NCBI RefSeq assembly: GCF_024614185.1
Contig: NZ_JAHTLF010000013.1
Span: 302,870-366,869, forward strand
Length of the DNA: 64,000 nucleotides
Origin: Nocardioides carbamazepini
GTDB taxonomy: Bacteria; Actinomycetota; Actinomycetes; Propionibacteriales; Nocardioidaceae
Direction of reading: 5' to 3'
Below the pieces are notes generated by a model. That model was not told the DNA's origin. It searched no databases and worked only from the letters and a program-made list of their open reading frames with translations. Positions 26,783 through 34,756 of this stretch are shown here, one piece after another (positions within the stretch are counted from its first letter, which is position 1; the number at the start of each line of letters is the position of its first letter). Position numbers and translations under genes: made by a program.

Positions 26783-26813
26783 CCCCCACCCCACCGAGAA
26801 GAAGGACACATCC

Positions 26814-27773
26814 TTGGCCACGACACCCCTGAGACGACGCGCCACGCCCATGGCCGCCGTACTCCTGAACGCCGCGCTCGTCCTCACCGCCTGCGGCAGT
26901 GACGGCGACAAGGCCGACCAGGCCGGCAAGACGCACGGCGTCGAGGCCGACAACGGGACGGTCGAGGTCCCCGTCGACCCGCAGCGGGTCGCGGTCCTCG
27001 GCAATGCGGTCCTGCCGTACCTCGACCTCGGCGGCGAGCCGATCGCGGTCACCGACCTGGACGGCGGCGCGCTGGCCGACCTCCCGCCCGACCAACGGGC
27101 CGCCTACGACGCCGCGACGAACGTGGGCGTGAACGGCGGGGAGGCCGACTACGAGAAGCTCGCCACGCTGAAGCCGGACGTCATCGTGATCGCGGCGCCC
27201 GAGAGCGACTACGAGAAGCTCGACGACAAGCTGACCTCGATCGCACCGGCCGTCCACCTGGGGTTCGACAGTGACTGGAAGTTCCGCGCCACCGCGCTGG
27301 CGGAGGCGACCAACGAGATGGACGCGTTCGACGAGCAGAAGGCCAGCTACGACGACCTGGTCACCGAGATCCGGCAGGAGTACGGCGACACCATGAGGAG
27401 CGCGAAGATCACCGAGGCCTACCGATGGGACACGGAGGATGCGGGCAAGTTCAGCATCAACGGCTCGTTGTGCGCCGAGGTCGTCCGCGACGAGGGCATC
27501 ATCGACTTCGCTCCGGCCGAGTTCTCGGTGTCCTTCGAGCAGATCGGCAGCCTGGCCGAGAGTGACCTGGTCCTGTACCCCGCGGGCATCGACGGCGAGC
27601 CGTCGGCGGCCATCGCTCCCGTGCTGGAGACCAACGCCTGGAAGGCGCTGCCGACGGTGCGGTCCGGCCACGTGCAGGGGATCTACTGCCCGTGGGGCAG
27701 GTCGTTCGGCTTCATGGCGCAGTACCTGGAGGGGCTCGAGCGAGCCCTGGCGACGCTCGAGACCCAGCAGTGA
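26814..27773 (+). CDS. iron-siderophore ABC substrate-binding lipoprotein (copy 1)
   Basis: A 319-residue FecB/FepB-type lipoprotein. A TTG start at 26814, preceded by AAGGAC, gives a signal peptide with basic n-region RRR, hydrophobic core and lipobox LTAC. After a short linker comes the family pattern GTVEVPVDPQRVAVLGNAV, ADYEKLATLKPDVIV and a C-terminal helix ending in YLEGLERAL. An ATG at 26850 would cut off the basic n-region and is less likely. It delivers a ferric siderophore to the two FecCD permeases downstream. It is paralogous to the next gene. Confidence 0.92.
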   Translation: MATTPLRRRATPMAAVLLNAALVLTACGSDGDKADQAGKTHGVEADNGTVEVPVDPQRVAVLGNAVLPYLDLGGEPIAVTDLDGGALADLPPDQRAAYDAATNVGVNGGEADYEKLATLKPDVIVIAAPESDYEKLDDKLTSIAPAVHLGFDSDWKFRATALAEATNEMDAFDEQKASYDDLVTEIRQEYGDTMRSAKITEAYRWDTEDAGKFSINGSLCAEVVRDEGIIDFAPAEFSVSFEQIGSLAESDLVLYPAGIDGEPSAAIAPVLETNAWKALPTVRSGHVQGIYCPWGRSFGFMAQYLEGLERALATLETQQ

Positions 27774-27844
27774 CGACCGCCCGACGGCCGCATTTCGCGG
27801 CCGACCCGATGAACCCGAGGAAGAACAGAAGGAAGAGCACACCC

Positions 27845-28828
27845 ATGACCACGACATCGAGACGGAGCGGCTCGGCCACAGCCGCCATGTTCCTGAGCGC
27901 CGCGCTCGTCCTCACCGCCTGTGGCAGTGACGGCGGCGACGCCGACGACAAGGCGGGCGAGACGCACAGCGTCACCGCCGACAACGGGACGATCGAGGTT
28001 CCCGTCGACCCGCAGCGGGTCGTCACGATCGGCAACACGACTCTCCCGTTCATCGACATGGGTGGCGAGCCGATGGGCGTCACCGACGTGTCCGCCTCCG
28101 AGCTCGGCCTCATCCCCGAGGAACAGAAGGCCACCTTCGAGGCAGCCACGAACCTCGGCGCCAGCGCTGACCAGGTCGACATGGAGCAGCTCGCCGGCCT
28201 GGAGCCGGATCTCATCCTGGCCCAGTTCCCCGAGAGCGAGTTCGAGCCACTCGAGAAGCGGCTGGAATCGATTGCCCCGACGGTCTTCTGGGGACTTGGT
28301 ACCGAGTGGAAGGCCTTCGCCGACGGACTCGCCCGGGCCGGCGACGTGACGGATGAGCTTGGCGAGCAGAAGGCCGAGTTCGAGAGCAAGGTCACCGGGA
28401 TCCAGGAGACCTACGGCGAGATCATCGACGACATCTCGTTCGTCAATCTCGACCGCTGGGCGAGCTCCGATCCCGGGACGTACTCCATCGCGGACTTCGG
28501 CTGCGTCGAGATCGCCCAGGACGACATCGGCATGGACTTCCCCGAGGCGGCCGAGGGCCAAGACCCCTTGGGCTGGACCTCCCTGCCGTTCGAGCAGCTC
28601 GCGGAGTTGTCCGAGTACGACGTGATCACCTACCCCGTCGACGCCGAGGGCCGGCCGACGGAGCCCTTCGCGCCGGTGGTCGAGACCAACACCTGGAAGG
28701 CGCTGCCGGCCGTCAGCTCGGGTCGCGCGCTCGGAGTCTTCTGCCCCGGCAACAACTCCTACGGGCCCGTCCTGCAGTACCTGGACTCGCTCGATGCCGC
28801 TCTGGCCACTCTGCCCGCCAAGGAGTGA
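27845..28828 (+). CDS. iron-siderophore ABC substrate-binding lipoprotein (copy 2)
   Basis: A 327-residue lipoprotein closely related to the gene before it: lipobox LTAC, the shared start of the mature region (CGSDG) and GTIEVPVDPQRVVTIGNTTLP. The ligand-facing parts differ (for example QLAGLEPDLILAQFPESE against KLATLKPDVIVIAAPESD), so the two may bind different ferric siderophores. The ATG at 27845 follows GAAGGA. Its stop overlaps the first permease start (GTGA), so this copy is the one tightly coupled to the membrane part. Confidence 0.92.
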   Translation: MTTTSRRSGSATAAMFLSAALVLTACGSDGGDADDKAGETHSVTADNGTIEVPVDPQRVVTIGNTTLPFIDMGGEPMGVTDVSASELGLIPEEQKATFEAATNLGASADQVDMEQLAGLEPDLILAQFPESEFEPLEKRLESIAPTVFWGLGTEWKAFADGLARAGDVTDELGEQKAEFESKVTGIQETYGEIIDDISFVNLDRWASSDPGTYSIADFGCVEIAQDDIGMDFPEAAEGQDPLGWTSLPFEQLAELSEYDVITYPVDAEGRPTEPFAPVVETNTWKALPAVSSGRALGVFCPGNNSYGPVLQYLDSLDAALATLPAKE

Positions 28829-29868
28829 CAGCTCTCGTCCTGCGCCACGACGGTCCGGGCACCGTGACGGTGCCCGGACCGCGTCGGCGCCTGATCGGGC
28901 TGGTCGTCGCGCTCGCGGCGTTGCTGGTCCTGCTGGCGCTGAGCGTGATGATCGGGTCGACCGCGATCGCGCCATCGGTGGTGTGGGACGCCCTGTTCCA
29001 TCCTTCCGATGACATCGATCAGTTCGCGATCCGCGACTACCGGCTGCCACGTACCGTCGTCGGCCTCGTGGTGGGCGCCGCGCTCGGGCTCTCCGGCGCA
29101 TTGATCCAGGCGCTGACCCGCAACCCGCTGGCCGATCCGGGCATCCTCGGCGTGCATGCCGGTGCGTCCTTCGCGGTGACGGTCGCGGTGGGCGTGCTCG
29201 GCGTGCGCGACATCGGCGGCTATATGTGGTTCGCCTTCGCCGGGGCGCTGGTCGTCACGATCACAGTGCTCGGCCTCGGATCGACCAGGCGGGGCCAGTC
29301 GCCGGTGGTCCTGGTGCTCGCCGGGGTCTGCGTCGGTGCGGTGCTCGGTGGCGCCCGAGAAGCGCTCCAACTGACCGACCCGGACGCCTTCGACGCCCTG
29401 CGGTCGTGGAACGCCGGCTCGGTCGTGGGTCGCCCACTCGACCTGGTGTGGCCGATCCTGCCGTTCTTCGCGGTGGCGCTCGTGCTGGCCTTCGCTGTGT
29501 CGGGCCCGCTCAACGCGATGGCCCTGGGCGACGAGCTGGCTCTGGCCCAGGGGGTCCGGCTGGTGCGCACTCGGGTCTTCGCGATCGTCGCGCTCACCCT
29601 GCTCGCCGGAGGTGCCACCGCGATCGCCGGACCCATCGGCTTCGTCGGACTCATGATCCCGCACGTCGCGCGCTGGATCGTCGGCCCGCACCAGCGCTGG
29701 ATCTTCGCCTACAGCGTCCTCCTCGCCCCGATCCTGCTGCTGGCCTCCGACATCCTCGGCCGCGTCGTCATGCACCCGAGCGAGATCCCCGTCGGCGTCG
29801 TCACCGCCTTCGTCGGCGCGCCCGTGCTGATCGTGCTCGTGCGGCGGACGAAGGCGAGCGGGCTATGA
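28825..29868 (+). CDS. FecCD-family iron-siderophore permease 1
   Basis: A 347-residue permease with about ten transmembrane helices. It has the FecCD family motifs LPRTVVGLVVGAALGLSGAL, the IQALTRNPLADPGILGV block, and GPIGFVGLMIPHVARWIVG with the EAA-like contact to the ATPase. The GTG at 28825 overlaps the lipoprotein stop. It pairs with the second permease as a heterodimer, as FecC/FecD and FepD/FepG do. The family is certain; the specific siderophore is not. Confidence 0.95.
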   Translation: MTALVLRHDGPGTVTVPGPRRRLIGLVVALAALLVLLALSVMIGSTAIAPSVVWDALFHPSDDIDQFAIRDYRLPRTVVGLVVGAALGLSGALIQALTRNPLADPGILGVHAGASFAVTVAVGVLGVRDIGGYMWFAFAGALVVTITVLGLGSTRRGQSPVVLVLAGVCVGAVLGGAREALQLTDPDAFDALRSWNAGSVVGRPLDLVWPILPFFAVALVLAFAVSGPLNAMALGDELALAQGVRLVRTRVFAIVALTLLAGGATAIAGPIGFVGLMIPHVARWIVGPHQRWIFAYSVLLAPILLLASDILGRVVMHPSEIPVGVVTAFVGAPVLIVLVRRTKASGL

Positions 29869-30974
29869 GCACAGGCATTCCGTCTCGATCGCGGCTCGCG
29901 CACCCTCGCGGCGCGGACGAGACTCCCGCGGAGCGGGTGGACTTCGGACGGCGGGTGCTGGTGGTACGGCGCCGGAGGATCGCCGTACGGCTCGAGGGGC
30001 GCTCGGTCGTCGTCTGCGCCGTGCTCGTGCTGGCGGCAGCGGGCATGGCGGTGCTCGCGCTGATGACCGGCTCGTACCAGCTCAGTGCGGGCCAGGTGGT
30101 CTCCGCGCTGACCGGCGGCGAGACGGGGATCGTCCGCGACATCGTGGTCGAGTGGAGGCTGCCCCGGGTCGTGGCGGCGTTGGTGTTCGGTGGCGCGCTG
30201 GGGGCGAGCGGGGCGATCTTCCAGTCACTGTTGCGCAATCCGCTCGCCGACCCCGGCATCATCGGGTTCTCCCAGGGCTCCTACACCGGCGCGCTGCTCG
30301 TGATCCTGGTGATCAACGGCACCTACTGGCAGCTGGTCGGCGGGGCGCTTCTGGGCGGGATGGCCACGGCCCTCGCGGTCTATGTGCTCGCCTACCGCAA
30401 CGGAGTCCAGGGTTTCCGGCTGATCGTGGTCGGCATCGGCGTCTCCGCCATGCTGGCCTCGCTGAACACATGGCTGATCCTCAAGGCCGACCTGGAAGTC
30501 GCGATGGCCGCGGCTGTGTGGGGTGCGGGATCGCTCAACGGCGTCTCGTGGGGCCGAGTCGTCGTCGGCGGCGCCTGCATCGCCGCGCTCCTGCTGCTGG
30601 CGGGCATGTTGAGCCGGCCGATGCAGCAGATGGAGCTGGGGGACGACGCGGCCGCCTCCCAGGGGGTGCGGGTCTCACCGGCGCGCCTCGGCCTGATCGT
30701 GGTGGGCGTGGCACTGACCGCGACCGTCACGGCGGCATCGGGGCCGATCGCGTTCATCTCCCTGGTCGCCCCGCAGATCGGCCGTCGACTCGCCCGCACC
30801 GCCGGGATCACCCTCGCTCCCGCCGCCTTCGTCGGCGCGCTGCTGTGCCTGGCGGCGGACTACATCGCCCAGCACGTCGCCCCCACCCCGCTGCCGGTCG
30901 GCATCATCACCGTCATGCTCGGCGGCGGCTACCTCGGATACCTGCTGTTCACCGAAGCCAGGAGACGCCTGTGA
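29865..30974 (+). CDS. FecCD-family iron-siderophore permease 2
   Basis: A 369-residue partner permease with the same family blocks (LPRVVAALVFGGALGASGAI, LLRNPLADPGIIGFSQGS, GPIAFISLVAPQIGRRLA). A long N-terminal cytoplasmic extension of about 55 residues (many Arg, no hydrophobic segment) precedes the first helix. The ATG overlaps the previous stop (ATGA), and the stop overlaps the ATPase start (GTGA). Together with permease 1 it forms the channel for ferric siderophore import. Confidence 0.95.
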   Translation: MSTGIPSRSRLAHPRGADETPAERVDFGRRVLVVRRRRIAVRLEGRSVVVCAVLVLAAAGMAVLALMTGSYQLSAGQVVSALTGGETGIVRDIVVEWRLPRVVAALVFGGALGASGAIFQSLLRNPLADPGIIGFSQGSYTGALLVILVINGTYWQLVGGALLGGMATALAVYVLAYRNGVQGFRLIVVGIGVSAMLASLNTWLILKADLEVAMAAAVWGAGSLNGVSWGRVVVGGACIAALLLLAGMLSRPMQQMELGDDAAASQGVRVSPARLGLIVVGVALTATVTAASGPIAFISLVAPQIGRRLARTAGITLAPAAFVGALLCLAADYIAQHVAPTPLPVGIITVMLGGGYLGYLLFTEARRRL

Positions 30975-31789
30975 GTGGAGCCATGACCGACATCGCGCGT
31001 CTCCATGTGGAGTCGGCGACGATCGGCTACGACAAGCGCATCATCAGCGAGCATCTCTCGGTGGCGATCCCCGACGAGTCGTTCACGGTGATCGTCGGTC
31101 CGAACGCGTGCGGCAAGTCCACCCTGCTGCGCGGCCTGTCGCGGCTGCTGAAGCCGTCGGCCGGGCAGGTCGTCCTCGACGGCGCCGACATCAGCTCCTA
31201 CAAGTCCAAGGAGGTGGCGCGGCGGGTCGGACTGCTGCCACAGACCGCGCTGGCCCCCGACGGGATCACCGTGGCCGACCTGGTGGCCCGGGGCCGGTAC
31301 CCGTATCAGGGGTTCGTCCGGCAGTGGACCGAGGCCGACGAGCAGGCCGTGGCCCGGGCGATGAACCAGACCGCGGTCACGGAACTCTCCGGGCGCCTGG
31401 TGGACGAGTTGTCGGGCGGGCAGCGGCAACGGGTGTGGGTGGCGATGGCGCTCGCGCAGCACACCGACATCCTGCTGCTCGACGAGCCGACCACCTTCCT
31501 CGACATCGCCCATCAGATCGAGCTGCTGGAGCTGTTCACCGACCTGCACCACGTCGGCCACACCCTGGTCGCCGTACTGCACGACCTGAACCATGCCGCC
31601 CGCTACGGCACCCACCTGATCGCCATGAAGGACGGCCAGGTCGTCGCCGAGGGCACGCCGGAGGAGGTCGTCACGGCCGAGCTGGTCGAGGAGGTGTTCG
31701 GTCTGCGCTGCCTGGTGGTGCCCGACCCGGTGGCCGGAACCCCGCAGGTGGTGCCGCTCGGCCGCACGCGGAAGGAGAAGGCCGTATGA
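30971..31789 (+). CDS. iron-siderophore ABC transporter ATPase (FecE/FepC type)
   Basis: A 272-residue ATPase. Walker A GPNACGKST, Q-loop LLPQTALAPDGITVADLVARG (the FepC-like VARGRYPYQ follows), signature LSGGQRQR, Walker B ILLLDEPTTFLDI and H-loop VLHDLNHA are intact. The GTG at 30971 is chosen because AGGAG lies six bases upstream; an ATG four codons later is possible. The stop overlaps the esterase start. It energises the FecCD pair. Confidence 0.96.
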   Translation: MSGAMTDIARLHVESATIGYDKRIISEHLSVAIPDESFTVIVGPNACGKSTLLRGLSRLLKPSAGQVVLDGADISSYKSKEVARRVGLLPQTALAPDGITVADLVARGRYPYQGFVRQWTEADEQAVARAMNQTAVTELSGRLVDELSGGQRQRVWVAMALAQHTDILLLDEPTTFLDIAHQIELLELFTDLHHVGHTLVAVLHDLNHAARYGTHLIAMKDGQVVAEGTPEEVVTAELVEEVFGLRCLVVPDPVAGTPQVVPLGRTRKEKAV

Positions 31790-33003
31790 GCTCGAGCAGC
31801 GCCGGAGCGGAGACCGTGGGAAGGGTCAGCCCGTTCATCGGGAGGCTGTCGACCGGCGCATGGAGTCCGGAGACCTTCAGACAGCATCTCGAGGAGACGC
31901 ATGCTCCGCTCGTCGAGCGGGTCTCCGCGGACGAGGTGAACGTGACGTTCGTCGACGAGCCCGGCGCCGATCAGGCGGTGACCCTCTCGGTCGTCGTCGG
32001 CCCCAGCATCGGTCGCAACACGATCGAGGAGGAGTTCACGCCGGTGCCGGGAACGTCGTTTCACGTGCTCACGCTGCGGATGCGCTCCGATCTGCGTTTC
32101 GGGTACGTGTTCACCCGGTCCGGGCCGGCCGGGGAGGTGGAGCAGGTTCCCGACCCGTTCAATCCGCCACCGCGGTTCTCCGAGTACTCCGAGGCGAGGT
32201 TCTCCGGGTCGTCGGTGGCCGTGCTGCCCGATGCGGTGCCGTTGCCCTGGCTCGAGCGGGCCGAGACGCTACCGGCCCCGGCCATGGAGTCTGGCGTGTT
32301 GGCGAGCGAGGTCCTGGGGAACGAGCGCCGCATCTGGGTCTCGATGCCCCCAGGAGACCACTCGGACGAGAGCGCACTGCCGTTCGTGATCCACCTGGAC
32401 GGTACGCCGAACCACAGCGCGCCGAGCGTCCGCGATGCCTTGGTCCACGCCGGACTGATCCGTCCCTGCGCGGTGGTCCTCGTCGATTCGCTCGGGCTGC
32501 AGCGCTACACGGAGCTGCTCTGCGATCCGGCGTTCTCCCGGATGCTGGTCGGGGAGCTGCTGCCGTGGCTGCATGACCGGTACCCGCTCTCACGAGACCC
32601 CGGCGAGGTGGCGCTGGCCGGGGAGAGCTACGGCGGCCTGTGCGCCGGATGGACAGCGCTCCATCACCCGACGACGTTCGGCAACGCCATCCTCCAGTCC
32701 CCGTCGTGCGGCTACCACCCCGACCTCACCTGGGGCACCGGGGCGCGTGAGCTGCTGCGCCGTACCCCCGTCCCGACGCTGATCGCCGACTTCCTGGCCG
32801 CGGAGCGGGCGCCGATCCGCGTCTTCCACGATGTCGGCGAGCTGGAGGGCTCGAACACCCACAGTCGCTGGCTGGACCAGGTGCTCACGGCCAAGGGCTA
32901 CGACACTCGCTACCGAGAGTTCGCCGGCGGACACGACTACGCCTGGTGGCGAGGGCTCTTCGCCGATGCCCTGCTCTGGTGCTTCCCACCTCATGCGCAG
33001 TGA
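31786..33003 (+). CDS. enterochelin esterase-like hydrolase
   Basis: A 405-residue protein of the Fes/enterochelin-esterase type: an N-terminal immunoglobulin-like domain (about 40-160; VNVTFVDEPGADQAVTLSVV, FGYVFTRSGP) and a C-terminal alpha/beta-hydrolase with nucleophile elbow GESYGG and the catalytic His in GGHDYAWW. Fes-type enzymes hydrolyse trilactone catecholate siderophores after import, releasing iron. Its presence suggests that the imported siderophore is an ester-backbone catecholate type. The ATG overlaps the ATPase stop; the 3' end overlaps the next gene by 11 nt. Confidence 0.9.
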   Translation: MSSSSAGAETVGRVSPFIGRLSTGAWSPETFRQHLEETHAPLVERVSADEVNVTFVDEPGADQAVTLSVVVGPSIGRNTIEEEFTPVPGTSFHVLTLRMRSDLRFGYVFTRSGPAGEVEQVPDPFNPPPRFSEYSEARFSGSSVAVLPDAVPLPWLERAETLPAPAMESGVLASEVLGNERRIWVSMPPGDHSDESALPFVIHLDGTPNHSAPSVRDALVHAGLIRPCAVVLVDSLGLQRYTELLCDPAFSRMLVGELLPWLHDRYPLSRDPGEVALAGESYGGLCAGWTALHHPTTFGNAILQSPSCGYHPDLTWGTGARELLRRTPVPTLIADFLAAERAPIRVFHDVGELEGSNTHSRWLDQVLTAKGYDTRYREFAGGHDYAWWRGLFADALLWCFPPHAQ

Positions 33004-34756
33004 CCCGGCGGGGCTCGGCCGAGGCCCCCTGACCCGCTGGCTGCCGGTGTTCCTGGATGCCCCCGCCGAGCCGCGCGAGGCCCGGCCAATCGAGGTCGGG
33101 CCAATCGAGGTCGGGGCAGGTGTCACGGCGGGCCGGTTCCTGCTGCGCGCGACCTTCTCGGTGCGGCGGGTCAGCGTTCCCGCGATGCTGCTGGCGATCG
33201 TGTGGCAGGTGGGCGAGTCGGCGGTCCCGGTGGTGATGGGACTCGCGGTCGATCGCGCTCTGGCGACCGGGAACGCCGGACAGCTCGTGCTGTGGCTCAG
33301 CGTGCTCTCGGCCCTGTACGTCGCGCTGACCGTGGCGGCGAGGCTCTCGAACCGGCTGACCGGCTATGCGGTGCAACTGCTGCAGCACCGGCTCCGGAGC
33401 ACCCTGTCCACGGCTGTGCTGCATCCGGTCGGTGGCGCCGCCCGTACGCCGGACGGCGGCGTGGTCTCGGTGATGACGAACGACATCGCGCGGCTGTCCA
33501 ACGCGGTGATCCTCGTGATCATCCCGGTCTCGAGGATCACGGCCATCGGATTCATCGCGGCGTCGCTGTTGGCGACGCACTGGCTGCTCGGGCTCATGGT
33601 GCTGCTCGGGGCGCCTGCCGCGGTCTGGTTGATGGGTGTGTTCAGCGAGCAGCTCTCCCACGACACCCGCGAGTACCAGGGGCTGGTGGCCGCCACCGTC
33701 GGACAGGCCACGGACCTGGTCGCCGGCTACCGGGTGATCAAGGGAGTGCGCGCCGAGGCCGAGGCGACCAGGCGGTACCGGCGGGCGAGCCAGGAGACCC
33801 TTGTCGGCGCCGGGCGCAACGCGGGCCTGCTGGGGAGATTCCTCGTGGGCGCGGGCGTAGTCAGCGGCACGTTCGTCGCCGCGGTGATGGGGCTCGCGGG
33901 CTGGTTCGCCGTGGACGGGCAGCTGAGCATCGGCGGGCTGATCACCGCCGTCGGCCTCACCCAGGCGCTGCTGCCGCAGATCCAGGCGATCGCGAGCCTG
34001 TCCATCCCCAACCTCGTGGGCGCCCACGCCTCGTCCGCGCGGGTCCTCGAGGTGCTGCGTGACAACGCCACGTCGACGGCTGGACCCGATGACGCGGCCC
34101 CGCGGGAGGTCGCAGCTCGGCCGGCGCTGGACGTGGTCGTGCCGAACGTCTCCGGGCCCGGCGTGACGGTCCGGGTGGAGCCCGGCGAGCTCGTGGGGGT
34201 GCGCGCCGACGACCGGACCGCCGCCCGTGTCGTCGAGGCGCTGCTGGACCCATGGTCGAAGGGCGAGACCGGGGCCGGGGTCGAGGTGCGGCTCGACGGG
34301 ATCGCGGCGCGGGAGCTGTCCTCGGTCGAGTATCGCTCCCACGTCACCGTCGCACCGCACCGCACCGCGCTGTTCAGTGGCACTCTCCGCGACAACGTCG
34401 CCGGGGCCGCGGCCCCGCCCCAGCGGGTGGACGCCGCGGTGCGAGCCGCCGCGTGCGACGACTTCGCGTCCGATCTCGACACCACAGTCGGCGAGGGCGG
34501 CAACCGGCTCTCGGGCGGCCAGCGTCAGCGGGTCGCGCTCGCCCGCGCCCTGGCGAGCGACGCACCGGTGCTCGTGCTGCACGACCCGACCACTGCGGTC
34601 GACTCAGTCACCGAGCACGCGATCGCGGGACGGCTGCGCGGTCTCCGGGCGGGCCGTTCGACGCTGCTCGTCACCTCGGCCCCGGCGCTCCTCGGTGCCT
34701 GCGATCGCGTCGTCGAGCTGCCTGACGTACTCGTGCCTGCAAGGACGGCGCCATGA
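32993..34756 (+). CDS. exporter-fold ABC half-transporter with degenerate ATPase site
   Basis: A 587-residue half-transporter: a six-helix type IV (exporter-fold) membrane domain (about 50-350) and a C-terminal nucleotide-binding domain. That domain keeps the signature LSGGQRQR, but Walker A is gone (GELVGVRADDRTAAR at its place), the Q-loop Gln is replaced (VTVAPHRTALF), Walker B reads VLVLHDPTTAVD instead of LDEP, and the H-loop His is missing. It therefore cannot hydrolyse ATP itself but can donate its signature motif to its partner. An imperfect doubling (PIEVGPIEVG) sits before the first helix. In siderophore operons, IrtAB/YbtPQ-type pairs of this fold import ferric siderophores. Confidence 0.9.
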   Translation: MRSDPAGLGRGPLTRWLPVFLDAPAEPREARPIEVGPIEVGAGVTAGRFLLRATFSVRRVSVPAMLLAIVWQVGESAVPVVMGLAVDRALATGNAGQLVLWLSVLSALYVALTVAARLSNRLTGYAVQLLQHRLRSTLSTAVLHPVGGAARTPDGGVVSVMTNDIARLSNAVILVIIPVSRITAIGFIAASLLATHWLLGLMVLLGAPAAVWLMGVFSEQLSHDTREYQGLVAATVGQATDLVAGYRVIKGVRAEAEATRRYRRASQETLVGAGRNAGLLGRFLVGAGVVSGTFVAAVMGLAGWFAVDGQLSIGGLITAVGLTQALLPQIQAIASLSIPNLVGAHASSARVLEVLRDNATSTAGPDDAAPREVAARPALDVVVPNVSGPGVTVRVEPGELVGVRADDRTAARVVEALLDPWSKGETGAGVEVRLDGIAARELSSVEYRSHVTVAPHRTALFSGTLRDNVAGAAAPPQRVDAAVRAAACDDFASDLDTTVGEGGNRLSGGQRQRVALARALASDAPVLVLHDPTTAVDSVTEHAIAGRLRGLRAGRSTLLVTSAPALLGACDRVVELPDVLVPARTAP

